64,000 bases of DNA from Clostridiales bacterium (GTDB lineage: Bacteria; Bacillota; Clostridia; Saccharofermentanales; Saccharofermentanaceae): contig JAFZVE010000020.1 of NCBI GenBank assembly GCA_017617995.1, positions 46,714 to 110,713 on the forward strand, given 5' to 3'. Shown here in pieces: positions 54,288-62,738 of the stretch. Positions within the stretch are counted from its first letter, which is position 1. Every line of letters begins with the position of its first letter. Under the pieces are notes generated by a model that saw only the letters and a program-made list of their open reading frames with translations, had not been told where the DNA came from and did not search any database. Position numbers and translations under genes: made by a program.

Positions 54288-55163
54288 ATGCGTTTCGGTA
54301 TTGTGGTGAACGAAGATAAAGATCCGGGCTTTGCTTTTACCAAGCATGCGACAGAAGTGATGAAGGCGCGCGGATGCGAGGTCGTGCTTGATCCGGCCTA
54401 TGCAGATACGGAACTAGCAAATGTTCCTGGGGTGATCCTTGACGAATATAAGAACTGTGACATCCTCATCTCGATGGGAGGTGACGGCACGTTCCTTCGT
54501 ACGGCACACAAGCACCTCGATTCCAAGGTGCCGCTCATCGGCGTCAATCTCGGAAGTATCGGATTCATGACCGAGATCAGCAAGGAAGATTTTGAAGATG
54601 CGGTCGATCGGCTGATCGACGGAAAGTATACGCTCGAGATGCGGACCCAGCTCGATGTGACACTGATGTCCGAAGACGGGACGGTCAGGGAACATGGCGT
54701 CTGTCTGAATGACGCGGTCGTCGCTCGTGGCGCCAACCTTCATGTCGTGACGCTGGATCTGCTGATCGACCATGACCATGTCGAGCGTCTCTCCGGCGAT
54801 GGTGTCATATTGTCGACCGCGACCGGATGTACGGCTTATTGTCTTGCGGCCGGTGGCCCGATCGTTAAGCCGGATCTGGATATATGCATGGTCACGCCGA
54901 TCTGTCCGCATACACTTCATAACCGTACCTATATCGTTTCCGGTGACAGTTCGGTCGAGTTGATTATCGAGAGATTCTCCGAGCCGCCGATCCTCTCACT
55001 CGACGGACGGCAGAATATCGAGCTGGCACTCCATGACCGTATTGTAGTAAGAAAGTCCGAGGTGGGCGTCGTTGTCGCCAAACTCGGCTATAAGAATTTC
55101 TATCAGACTGTGAGACAGAAGATCCGTGCAAGAGGTAGTTTCTATGAAGATGGCAAAAAATGA
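54288..55163 (+). CDS. nadK: NAD+ kinase
   Basis: Phosphorylates NAD+ to NADP+. 291 residues. The GGDGT motif is SMGGDGTFLRTAH (Asp66), followed by GVNLGSIGFMTE; substrate-binding GDGVILSTATGCTAYCLAAGGPIV is intact, as is VVRKSEVGVVVAKLG near the end. The start at 54288 is fixed by CGGAAGGAGATCGAACG. Its stop overlaps argR by 20 nt. Confidence 0.95.
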   Translation: MRFGIVVNEDKDPGFAFTKHATEVMKARGCEVVLDPAYADTELANVPGVILDEYKNCDILISMGGDGTFLRTAHKHLDSKVPLIGVNLGSIGFMTEISKEDFEDAVDRLIDGKYTLEMRTQLDVTLMSEDGTVREHGVCLNDAVVARGANLHVVTLDLLIDHDHVERLSGDGVILSTATGCTAYCLAAGGPIVKPDLDICMVTPICPHTLHNRTYIVSGDSSVELIIERFSEPPILSLDGRQNIELALHDRIVVRKSEVGVVVAKLGYKNFYQTVRQKIRARGSFYEDGKK

Positions 55164-55623
55164 ACGTCAGGAAGCGATGCTGCGTCTGGTCCGCGCCAAG
55201 GAGATCAGTACGCAGGAAGAACTTGCCCGTGAACTCGAAGCGGCGGGCTGGCAGGTAACGCAGGCAACCGTGTCAAGGGATATCAAGGATCTGGGCATCA
55301 TCAAGGTGACGCTCCCTTCGGGCGGCACGAAGTACAGCGTACTGGACAGGACCGGAGATGTGGCACCGGGACGCCTGCTGTCTGTCTTTGCACACTCTGT
55401 CCTTTCGAGTGAGGTGGCGATGAATCTCGTGGTCATTAAGACGCTCCCCGGCATGGCCAATGCCGCGGCTTCTGCACTTGACTCGATCCATCTGACCGGG
55501 GTAGTCGGATCCATCGCCGGCGATGACACGATCTTCGTCGCCACGCCGAGCTATGAAGATGCCCTGGCCATCAATGCCACCATCAAGGACATGAATAACA
55601 GAAATTCCATCGATTATCAGTGA
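55144..55623 (+). CDS. argR: Arginine repressor
   Basis: Arginine-dependent hexameric repressor of arginine synthesis and catabolism. 159 residues. The winged-helix domain has TQEELARELEAAGWQVTQATVSRDIKDLG; the C-terminal domain has GRLLSVFAHSV and GVVGSIAGDDTIFVA with the Asp pair that binds arginine. The ATG at 55144 follows AGAGGTAG; it begins inside nadK. Two ARG-box-like sites before nadK suggest autoregulation of the whole nadK-argR-recN unit. Confidence 0.95.
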   Translation: MKMAKNERQEAMLRLVRAKEISTQEELARELEAAGWQVTQATVSRDIKDLGIIKVTLPSGGTKYSVLDRTGDVAPGRLLSVFAHSVLSSEVAMNLVVIKTLPGMANAAASALDSIHLTGVVGSIAGDDTIFVATPSYEDALAINATIKDMNNRNSIDYQ

Positions 55624-55630
55624 GGCACAG

Positions 55631-57304
55631 GTGTTAGTTCAGCTTACTATACAAGATTTCGCCATAGTGGAGTATGCCTCCTTCGCACCGGGACGGGGCC
55701 TGAATATCCTGACCGGTGAGACAGGCGCGGGAAAATCACTGATCATCGATGCGATCGGTGCGCTGCTCGGGCACCGTATCGGACGTGACTATGTCCGGAA
55801 GGACTGCGACAAAGCGATCATCGAGGCAGTCTTCGACGGGATCACTTCGATCATTCCATCTTCGCTTCTTGCTGAGTACGGGATCGAAGCGGAAGAAGAT
55901 ACGCTGATCCTCCTTCGTGAGATCAGTAAGGACGGAAGGAGTATCGTTCGGATCAACGGCAGAACGATGCCGGTCTCGGTTCTCAAAGCAATCGGAGCGT
56001 ATCTTGTAGATATTCACGGCCAGCATGACCAGCAGACGATCTTTGATAGTAGCAAGCATCTTGGGATTCTTGACGATTATCTCGGTGTTACGATCAAGCC
56101 GCATATCTCAGCTTTCTCTGAGAAACTTGAAGAGTACAGAGCGATTCTGCAGAAGAGGAAGCAGTACGAGACTGATCCCGAGAAGAGCCGCCAGATGCAG
56201 GAACTGCTGAAATACCAGATCAGGGAAATCGAAGAGGGAGCTTTTGCCGAGGAGGAAGAAGAGCAGCTTGTCGAGAAACTCAAAGTCCTTAAGCAGGAGG
56301 AGAAGAGACGATTCCACCTGTCCTTCGTGCAGGGAGCACTCTCGACAGACGACTCGGCATCCCCGCTTTCCGAACTTCAGAGCGCGGCAGAACACCTCGA
56401 CGCACTTACCTCTATAGACAGTGCTTTTGCCAAGCCGGCAGAGCAGCTCCATTCCATTGTCATGGACCTCGAAGGTCTTCGTGATGACCTCGGATCCGAT
56501 GACCCGATGCAGCAGGAATCTTACGATGAGGTCGAAGCACGGCTCGAGAAACTCCGTGCCTGTACGATGAAGTACGGCGGATCTGTGCCGGCGATGCATA
56601 CGTTCCTCAAAGAGGCGAAAGAGAGACTCGAAATCCTTTCTGAGGGGGATACGAAGCTCAAACAGCTGAATGCCGAGCGGGTTCGTGTGGAGCGGGAACT
56701 GGTCGCCCTGGCGGATACGATTCATGATATCCGTGTCGAGGCCGGAAAGCGCCTGTCGGCAGATATTGTCGGCGAGGTAGAGTTCCTGGGGCTTCCCAAT
56801 GCGACATTTGAGGTCTCCTTTACCAAGCGACCCAAAGAGCGTTTCTTCAGTAAGACCGGATACGATGAGGTAGAATTCCTGTTCTCGGCAAATAAAGGTG
56901 AGGAATTAAAGCCTCTTTCCAAGACGGCATCCGGCGGTGAAGCGGCGCGAATCATGCTGGCGATCAAGACGATCCTGGCAAGAGCCGATGCGACGCCTGT
57001 ACTGATCTTCGACGAAGTGGACTCCGGGATCTCGGGTGAAGCAGCCAAGGCCGTATCCCAGTCCATGAAGAAGCTCTCGCAATTTCATCAGTTGTTCTGT
57101 GTGACGCACATGGGGCAGATTGCCGCGGCAGCCGACCAGCATTTCTTTATCAGTAAAGACCAGAGCGGTGAGAGGACCAAGACCAACATTTCTGTACTCG
57201 ACGACGAAGGCCGCATCACCGAAGTGGCCCGACTTCTCTCCGGTAACTCGGCAGATGAACAATCCCGAAGCCTCGCGAAAAGCCTCATAGAGGAAAGACG
57301 ATAG
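55631..57304 (+). CDS. recN: DNA repair protein RecN
   Basis: SMC-like ATPase acting early in double-strand break repair. 557 residues. Walker A LTGETGAGKSLIIDAIGALLG, the following YVRKDCDKAIIEAVF, Q-loop region DIHGQHDQQTIF, central coiled coils (about 155-225 and 320-370), signature KTASGGEAARIMLAIK and Walker B TPVLIFDEVDSGISG. The GTG start at 55631 follows GAGGCACAG. Adjacent to argR as in most Firmicutes. Confidence 0.95.
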   Translation: MLVQLTIQDFAIVEYASFAPGRGLNILTGETGAGKSLIIDAIGALLGHRIGRDYVRKDCDKAIIEAVFDGITSIIPSSLLAEYGIEAEEDTLILLREISKDGRSIVRINGRTMPVSVLKAIGAYLVDIHGQHDQQTIFDSSKHLGILDDYLGVTIKPHISAFSEKLEEYRAILQKRKQYETDPEKSRQMQELLKYQIREIEEGAFAEEEEEQLVEKLKVLKQEEKRRFHLSFVQGALSTDDSASPLSELQSAAEHLDALTSIDSAFAKPAEQLHSIVMDLEGLRDDLGSDDPMQQESYDEVEARLEKLRACTMKYGGSVPAMHTFLKEAKERLEILSEGDTKLKQLNAERVRVERELVALADTIHDIRVEAGKRLSADIVGEVEFLGLPNATFEVSFTKRPKERFFSKTGYDEVEFLFSANKGEELKPLSKTASGGEAARIMLAIKTILARADATPVLIFDEVDSGISGEAAKAVSQSMKKLSQFHQLFCVTHMGQIAAAADQHFFISKDQSGERTKTNISVLDDEGRITEVARLLSGNSADEQSRSLAKSLIEERR

Positions 57305-57395
57305 ATTATCTGAGCGATTTGAGAAAAAACGAAAAGCTTTCGAAAGCCTCCACAGCGCGCAGCCCGAGGACCAGCTGAGAAATCTTTCTCTTTTT
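57305..57395. terminator. Convergent terminator region between recN and the pseudouridine synthase gene
   Basis: On the plus strand GAGAAATCTTTCTC (57380 region) is followed by TTTTTT. On the minus strand GCTTTCGAAAGC is followed by TTTTCGTTTTTTC. Both are short stems, so termination on each strand is likely but weak. Confidence 0.5.
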
Positions 57396-58283
57396 TCATA
57401 AGATCAGATTCTTCATGTCATCGGGCATCTCGGAGGAGAACTCCATCCATTCATTGCTGATCGGGTGATAAAATCCGAGCTTACAGGCGTGGAGGGCCTG
57501 ACGTGCGATCCGGTCCTCGTTCTCGATATGCGGCATATCCGGGTTCGGGAAGTCATTCGATCTTGGACCATAGAGGCCGTCGCCTACGAGAGGATGACCG
57601 AGGTACAGGGAATGGACGCGGATCTGGTGACAGCGTCCGGTCTCAAGCTTATAGGAGACGACAGAAAGATTTCTGTCGGGAAGAACCTGTAGCGTTCTGT
57701 AGTGTGTCACGGAAGGATGGCCGTCTTCCCGGACGATGCGGATCATGATGGAGTTCTCGTCGCGGCCGATGGGACGGTCGATCGTGCCCGCTTCGGGTTC
57801 AAAAGAGCCGTAGACGATGCCGACGTATTCCTTTTCCATCTTATTCTTCGAGACGGTGTTATGAGCGTAGCCGTTCTTCGCGATGACGATGAGACCTGAT
57901 GTTTCGCGGTCGAGTCGCATGATCGGATGCAGGCGCTGGTCACTGAGCCTTTGCAGGAGCGAATCGTCCATGTGCTGCCAGGAGGGGTGAGTCACCAGGT
58001 TTCCGGGCTTTTCACAGACGACGATCCAGTCATCTTCAAAATAGATATGGATATCCGTATCCTTCTTCGTGTGAATGATCCCCTCAGCGTCATCGTAGAT
58101 GATGAGGATCGTATCTCCTTCTTCGGGCTCGGCGATCATGCGTGCGGGAAACCCGTTGAGATAGAGCTCACCGTAGAGGCGGATGCGCTTACAGAGAAGA
58201 TTGGACATCTGGTAGCGGGTACGCAGGATGTCATAGATCTTCTTACCGGAATCTTCGGGAAGGATTCTGAACGTAAGCTGCAT
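57396..58283 (-). CDS. RluD-family pseudouridine synthase
   Basis: 295 residues. An S4-like N-terminal part (about 1-60) precedes the catalytic domain with PIMRLDRETSGLIVIAKN (catalytic Asp in RLDRETSG), EKEYVGIVYG and KLETGRCHQIRVH. It modifies uridines in 23S rRNA or tRNA; which position cannot be told. The HPSWQHMDDSLLQRLSDQR segment suits the RluD/YjbO/YlyB group. A promoter with 17-bp spacing lies upstream. Confidence 0.9.
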   Translation of the reverse strand: MQLTFRILPEDSGKKIYDILRTRYQMSNLLCKRIRLYGELYLNGFPARMIAEPEEGDTILIIYDDAEGIIHTKKDTDIHIYFEDDWIVVCEKPGNLVTHPSWQHMDDSLLQRLSDQRLHPIMRLDRETSGLIVIAKNGYAHNTVSKNKMEKEYVGIVYGSFEPEAGTIDRPIGRDENSIMIRIVREDGHPSVTHYRTLQVLPDRNLSVVSYKLETGRCHQIRVHSLYLGHPLVGDGLYGPRSNDFPNPDMPHIENEDRIARQALHACKLGFYHPISNEWMEFSSEMPDDMKNLIL

Positions 58284-58315
58284 GACGGCTCTCCTTTTCT
58301 GAAAAGATGCTACCC

Positions 58316-58344
58316 ATTGTAACGCAAATGATTTTCATTTTGAA
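58316..58344 (-). promoter_or_regulatory. Promoter for the pseudouridine synthase gene
   Basis: Minus-strand TTCAAA (plus 58339-58344) and TACAAT (plus 58316-58321), 17-bp spacer. Confidence 0.55.
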
Positions 58345-58372
58345 CAAAAACTGTGACCATTCTGTTATTTTT

Positions 58373-58421
58373 CAGTAGAACTTGACAAGAAATTTCTTCT
58401 TTTCCATTGAGTAGAATTTGA
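58373..58421 (+). promoter_or_regulatory. Hydrogenase operon leader with palindrome and direct repeats
   Basis: AAGAAATTTCTT (58387-58398) is a perfect 12-bp palindrome beside TTGACA (58382-58387). CAGTAGAACTTGA (58373-58385) and GAGTAGAATTTGA (58409-58421) form a direct repeat. No -35/-10 pair has good spacing; the start point is unclear. The site does not match the Rex consensus. Confidence 0.4.
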
Positions 58422-58458
58422 GGATATGTTATCCTACCATGTGGGAGGTGAGTCAACT

Positions 58459-58947
58459 GTGGGAAAACAAAAAATGACTCCGGAAGAAATGAGCGCAAAG
58501 CTCGATGAAGTTCTTTCGAAATACAAGGGCCAGGGCCAGAAGGCTTTGATGGCCACGTTGCAGCAGGCGCAGGAAATTTACGGATATCTGCCGCTTCCTG
58601 TCCAGAGAAAAGTAGCGGATGCACTTGAGGTGTCTGTTGCTGAGGTGTACGGCGTAATTTCGTTCTACTCTTTCTTCTCTTTGAAGCCAAAGGGAGAAAA
58701 CGCCATCAGTGTATGCTTGGGTACAGCCTGCTATGTTAAAGGTTCGCAGGCCCTGCTCGACAAGATCGAGGATGAACTGGGCATCAAGAACGGTGACGTT
58801 ACCAAGGATGGTAAGTTCTCGATCTCTGCGTGCCGTTGTGTAGGTGCCTGTGGTCTGGCACCGGTTATCATGATCGGTGACGATGTTTACGGTCGTCTGA
58901 CACCGGATGAAATTCCCGGTATTATCGCAAAGTATAAGGAGGCTTAA
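58459..58947 (+). CDS. hydC: NuoE-like subunit of [FeFe] hydrogenase
   Basis: 162-residue thioredoxin-fold [2Fe-2S] protein of the 24-kDa complex I type. Cys ligands are in SVCLGTACYVKG and SACRCVGACGLAPV. LMATLQQAQEIYGYLP and VAEVYGVISFYSFF are family hallmarks. The GTG at 58459 is chosen because GGGAGGTGAG ends 7 nt before it; an upstream ATG at 58426 has none. First gene of hydC-hydB-hydA, which together make an NAD(H)/ferredoxin-linked, probably electron-bifurcating hydrogenase. Confidence 0.92.
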   Translation: MGKQKMTPEEMSAKLDEVLSKYKGQGQKALMATLQQAQEIYGYLPLPVQRKVADALEVSVAEVYGVISFYSFFSLKPKGENAISVCLGTACYVKGSQALLDKIEDELGIKNGDVTKDGKFSISACRCVGACGLAPVIMIGDDVYGRLTPDEIPGIIAKYKEA

Positions 58948-58949
58948 TC

Positions 58950-60758
58950 ATGGATTTATTTCGTGCGCACGTCCTTGTTTGCTGTGGTACAGGATGCACA
59001 TCCTCGAACACTGCTAAGATCTTAGAGCAGTTCGAGCAGCAGATTCCGGCTCAGGGACTTGAAAAAGAAGTAAAAGTAGTTCAGACAGGATGCTTCGGCC
59101 TTTGCGCCCAGGGTCCTATCGTTGTAATCTATCCGGAAGGCGTTATGTACTATCGCGTGACTCCTGAGGATGTTTCCGAGATCGTTAGCGAGCATCTCCT
59201 GAAGGGCCGTTATGTCGAGCGCCTGATGGTTGCTAAGCACGATACTCCGGCTGCGGAGAATACATCTGCCAATGACAGCAACTTCTTCAAGAAGCAGATG
59301 CGTATCGCTCTCCGTAACTGCGGTAACATCAATCCGGAAAATATCGATGAGTATATCGCTCATGACGGTTATCAGGCTCTTGGTAAGATCCTTACTGAGA
59401 AGAGAGATCCGGATGAGATCATCGAAGAAATCATTAAGTCCGGTCTGCGTGGCCGTGGCGGCGGCGGATTCCCGACAGGTATGAAGTGGAAGTTCGCTTC
59501 CGGTAACAGAGGCCAGGGCATCACCAAGTATGTATGCTGTAACGCCGACGAAGGTGACCCGGGTGCATTTATGGACCGTTCCATCCTCGAGGGTGACCCG
59601 CATAGCGTTATCGAGGCTATGGCTATCGCTGCTTACTGCATCGACGCTCATCAGGGTTATGTTTATATCCGTGCTGAGTACCCGATCGCGGTTAAGAGAC
59701 TGCAGATCGCTATCGATCAGGCAAGAGAATATGGTCTCCTCGGCGAGAACATCTTCGATTCCGGTTTCTCCTTCGACCTCGATATCCGTCTCGGCGCCGG
59801 TGCTTTTGTCTGTGGTGAAGAGACAGCGCTCATGCGTTCTATCGAAGGTAAGCGTGGTAACCCGACACCGCGTCCGCCGTTCCCGGCAATCAAGGGCCTT
59901 TTCGGCAAACCGACGATCCTCAATAACGTTGAGACTTATGCCAATATCCCGGTTATTCTCAATAAGGGTGCCGACTGGTTCGCATCTATCGGTACTGAGA
60001 AGTCCAAGGGTACGAAGGTATTCGCTCTCGGTGGTAAAGTCAATAACGTAGGTCTCGTTGAGATCCCGATGGGTACTACTGTACGTGAGATCGTTTTCGA
60101 TATCGGTGGCGGTATCCCGAATGGCAAGGCCTTCAAGGCTGTACAGACCGGTGGTCCGTCCGGCGGCTGTATCCCGGCTTCTCTGCTTGATACTCCGATC
60201 GACTACGATAACCTCGTAGCAGCCGGCTCCATGATGGGTTCCGGTGGTATGATCGTTATGGACGAAGATACCTGTATGGTAGATATTGCGAAGTTCTTCC
60301 TCGAGTTCACCGTAGACGAGTCCTGCGGTAAGTGTTCTCCGTGCCGTATCGGTACAAAGAGAATGTTCGAGCTTCTGACCAAGATCACTGACGGTACAGG
60401 TACTCTCGCAGACATCGATTCCCTCGAAGAGATCGCTCTGTCCCTGAAGAATGGTTCTCTGTGTGCCCTCGGCCAGACAGCAGCTAACCCGATCCTGTCT
60501 ACACTCAAGCATTTCCGTGAGGAATATGTCGAGCACGTAGTGGATAAGAAGTGCCGCTGCCATGTTTGTAAGGGTCTTACCGAATACTACATCGATCCTG
60601 AGATCTGTAAGAAGTGTTCTCTGTGCGCGAAGAAGTGCCCGGTCAACGCGATTTCCGGTGAAGTTGGTAAGGTAGCTTACTCGATCGATACGACGAAGTG
60701 CATCAAGTGCGGCGCTTGCATCGAGAACTGTAAGTTCAAGGCTGTTAAGAAGAGATAA
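58950..60758 (+). CDS. hydB: NuoF-like NADH-binding flavoprotein subunit of [FeFe] hydrogenase
   Basis: 602 residues. A thioredoxin-like [2Fe-2S] domain (VLVCCGTGCTSSN..QTGCFGLCAQGP, about 8-55) is fused to the NuoF core. This has NADH-binding GLRGRGGGGFPTGMKW, FMN-binding YVCCNADEGDPGAFMDR and the [4Fe-4S] site ESCGKCSPCRIGTKRM. Two ferredoxin-type clusters close it (CKKCSLCAKKCPVNAIS and CIKCGACIENCKFKAV). FMN is the expected bifurcation site in such enzymes. Starts 2 nt after hydC. Confidence 0.94.
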   Translation: MDLFRAHVLVCCGTGCTSSNTAKILEQFEQQIPAQGLEKEVKVVQTGCFGLCAQGPIVVIYPEGVMYYRVTPEDVSEIVSEHLLKGRYVERLMVAKHDTPAAENTSANDSNFFKKQMRIALRNCGNINPENIDEYIAHDGYQALGKILTEKRDPDEIIEEIIKSGLRGRGGGGFPTGMKWKFASGNRGQGITKYVCCNADEGDPGAFMDRSILEGDPHSVIEAMAIAAYCIDAHQGYVYIRAEYPIAVKRLQIAIDQAREYGLLGENIFDSGFSFDLDIRLGAGAFVCGEETALMRSIEGKRGNPTPRPPFPAIKGLFGKPTILNNVETYANIPVILNKGADWFASIGTEKSKGTKVFALGGKVNNVGLVEIPMGTTVREIVFDIGGGIPNGKAFKAVQTGGPSGGCIPASLLDTPIDYDNLVAAGSMMGSGGMIVMDEDTCMVDIAKFFLEFTVDESCGKCSPCRIGTKRMFELLTKITDGTGTLADIDSLEEIALSLKNGSLCALGQTAANPILSTLKHFREEYVEHVVDKKCRCHVCKGLTEYYIDPEICKKCSLCAKKCPVNAISGEVGKVAYSIDTTKCIKCGACIENCKFKAVKKR

Positions 60759-60801
60759 TTCAAGTGACGATCGTCAATTCGATAAAGGAGTGTGAAACAA
60801 T

Positions 60802-62571
60802 ATGGATATGGTCAATGTAACCATTGATGGGGTTTCGGTACAGGTTCCTTCGAACTACACCGTTCTTGAAGCAGCTAAAAAAGCCGGCATTAAGATTCCG
60901 ACCCTGTGTTATTTAAAAGATGTTAACGAAGTTGGCGCCTGCCGCGTCTGCCTCGTTGAAGTTGAGAAGGCCCGTGCACTTGCAGCTGCCTGCGTTATGC
61001 CGGTAAGCGAAGGTATGGTCGTTCATACAAACAGCAAGAAGGTTCGTGATACCAGAAGAGCTACACTCGAAATGATCCTCAGTGATCATAACCGTGACTG
61101 CCTCTCCTGTATCCGTAACCAGAACTGCGAACTCCAGACTCTGGCAGAAGAGTATGGAATCCGTAAGGTAACTTTTGAAGGTGAGAAGAGCCCGTCTAAC
61201 TTTGATGACAAGTCTTTCTCCATCGTTCGTGATGGCAGCAAGTGTATCAAGTGCGGACGTTGCGTATCTGCTTGTAAGAAGCAGGGTATCGGTGTTCTTT
61301 CCTTCCTCAACCGTGGTTTCTCCACCTCTATTGGTCCTGCTTATGACATCTCTATGGCAGATGCTCCGTGTATCTATTGCGGTCAGTGCATCATCGCCTG
61401 CCCGGTCGGCGCTCTCCACGAGAAGGAAGAGACCGAGAAGGTATGGGATGCTATCAATGATCCGAGCAAGCATGTCGTCATGCAGGTTGCTCCGGCTGTT
61501 CGTGCCGGTATCGGTGAAGAGTTCGGTCTGCCGATCGGAACACGTGCTACAGGTAAGATGTTCGCGGCTATGAAGCGTCTCGGCGCAGATAAGGTCTTCG
61601 ACACCAACTGGGGTGCTGACCTTACGATCATGGAAGAGGGCACAGAGCTTCTGAATCGTATTCAGAACGGCGGCGTGCTCCCGATGATCACTTCCTGTTC
61701 TCCGGGATGGATCCGCTTCTGCGAATTCTACTATCCTGAGTTTATCCCGAACCTTTCTACATGTAAGTCTCCGCACGAGATGGAAGGTGCGATCATCAAG
61801 TCTTACTATGCGAAGCAGAATAACATCGATCCGAAGGATATCGTAGTTGTATCTGTTATGCCTTGTACTTCCAAGAAGACTGAGGCGGCTCGTGAGCAGA
61901 TGGTTAATGCAGACGGTCTCCGTGATGTAGATATCGTTATCACCACTCGTGAACTGGCCCGCATGATCCGTGAAGCCGGTCTGGACTTCAACGCTCTTCC
62001 GGATGAAGGTCCGGATCAGGATCTTCTGGGCGAGTACACCGGTGCTGCGGTTATCTTCGGTGCGACTGGTGGTGTTATGGAAGCGGCTGTTCGTACAGTT
62101 GCCGACATTCTCGAAGAGAAGGATCTGCCTGAGTTCGAGTACAAGGCAGTTCGTGGCGTAGAAGCCGATATCAAGGAAGCAGAGCTCACTCTCGGCGGAA
62201 AGAATATCCGCGTAGCTGTTGCCCACAGTACAGCTGCAGCCAGAAAGCTTCTTGATTCGATCCGTGACGGTTCTGCTCCTGAGTATACCTTTATTGAGAT
62301 CATGGGTTGCTCCGGCGGATGCGTATGCGGTGGTGGTCAGCCTCAGGTTCCGGCTCAGAAGCTTATGGATATCGATATCCGTGCTGAGCGTGCAAAGGCT
62401 CTCTATGAGGAAGACCTGATCATGCCTGAGCGTAAGAGTCACAAGAACTCTCAGGTAGACAAACTCTACAAAGAGTTCCTCGGTGCTCCGAATGGTCACC
62501 TGGCTCACGAACTCCTGCATACTACTTATGTAAAGAGAGAGATCTATCCGGATTCCGTTCTCGAAGAGTAA
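60802..62571 (+). CDS. hydA: [FeFe] hydrogenase catalytic subunit
   Basis: 589 residues producing H2. An N-terminal [2Fe-2S] domain (CYLKDVNEVGACRVCLVEVE, then C), a His-Cys [4Fe-4S] site (HNRDCLSCIRNQNC) and two [4Fe-4S] sites (CIKCGRCVSAC, CIYCGQCIIACPVG) lead to the H-domain. The H-cluster motifs are TSCSPGW (Cys299), VMPCTSKKTEA and EIMGCSGGCVCGGGQP. The first has Ser where monomeric clostridial enzymes have a second Cys, as I recall for Thermotoga-type HydA. The maturases hydE/F/G are not in this window. A strong terminator follows. Confidence 0.95.
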   Translation: MDMVNVTIDGVSVQVPSNYTVLEAAKKAGIKIPTLCYLKDVNEVGACRVCLVEVEKARALAAACVMPVSEGMVVHTNSKKVRDTRRATLEMILSDHNRDCLSCIRNQNCELQTLAEEYGIRKVTFEGEKSPSNFDDKSFSIVRDGSKCIKCGRCVSACKKQGIGVLSFLNRGFSTSIGPAYDISMADAPCIYCGQCIIACPVGALHEKEETEKVWDAINDPSKHVVMQVAPAVRAGIGEEFGLPIGTRATGKMFAAMKRLGADKVFDTNWGADLTIMEEGTELLNRIQNGGVLPMITSCSPGWIRFCEFYYPEFIPNLSTCKSPHEMEGAIIKSYYAKQNNIDPKDIVVVSVMPCTSKKTEAAREQMVNADGLRDVDIVITTRELARMIREAGLDFNALPDEGPDQDLLGEYTGAAVIFGATGGVMEAAVRTVADILEEKDLPEFEYKAVRGVEADIKEAELTLGGKNIRVAVAHSTAAARKLLDSIRDGSAPEYTFIEIMGCSGGCVCGGGQPQVPAQKLMDIDIRAERAKALYEEDLIMPERKSHKNSQVDKLYKEFLGAPNGHLAHELLHTTYVKREIYPDSVLEE

Positions 62572-62599
62572 GTCGTATAGGAAAAGCAAAAACAAAAAG

Positions 62600-62626
62600 A
62601 GAGCGTCCTTCGGGACGCTCTTTTTT
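62600..62626 (+). terminator. Terminator of the hydrogenase operon
   Basis: AGAGCGTCC-TTCG-GGACGCTCT, a 9-bp perfect stem, followed by TTTTTT. Confidence 0.95.
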
Positions 62627-62678
62627 GTGGGATGCGAGTTATTCTTATTGTGCAGTTAAATCGTAGTTGGTTCTTCTA

Positions 62679-62687
62679 TGATATACT
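62679..62687 (+). promoter_or_regulatory. Extended -10 promoter candidate for the zinc-ribbon gene
   Basis: TGATATACT (TG-N-TATACT) lies 52 nt before the ATG; GGGAGGTGAGAAG is the ribosome site. There is no clear -35. Confidence 0.45.
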
Positions 62688-62738
62688 CATTTTGGATGGT
62701 AGAACTAGATGACATGTATTTAAGAGGGAGGTGAGAAG

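Noticed and set aside
58382..58417. TTGACA/TAGAAT as hydrogenase promoter
   Set aside because: The gap is 24 bp, too long for a normal sigma-A promoter.
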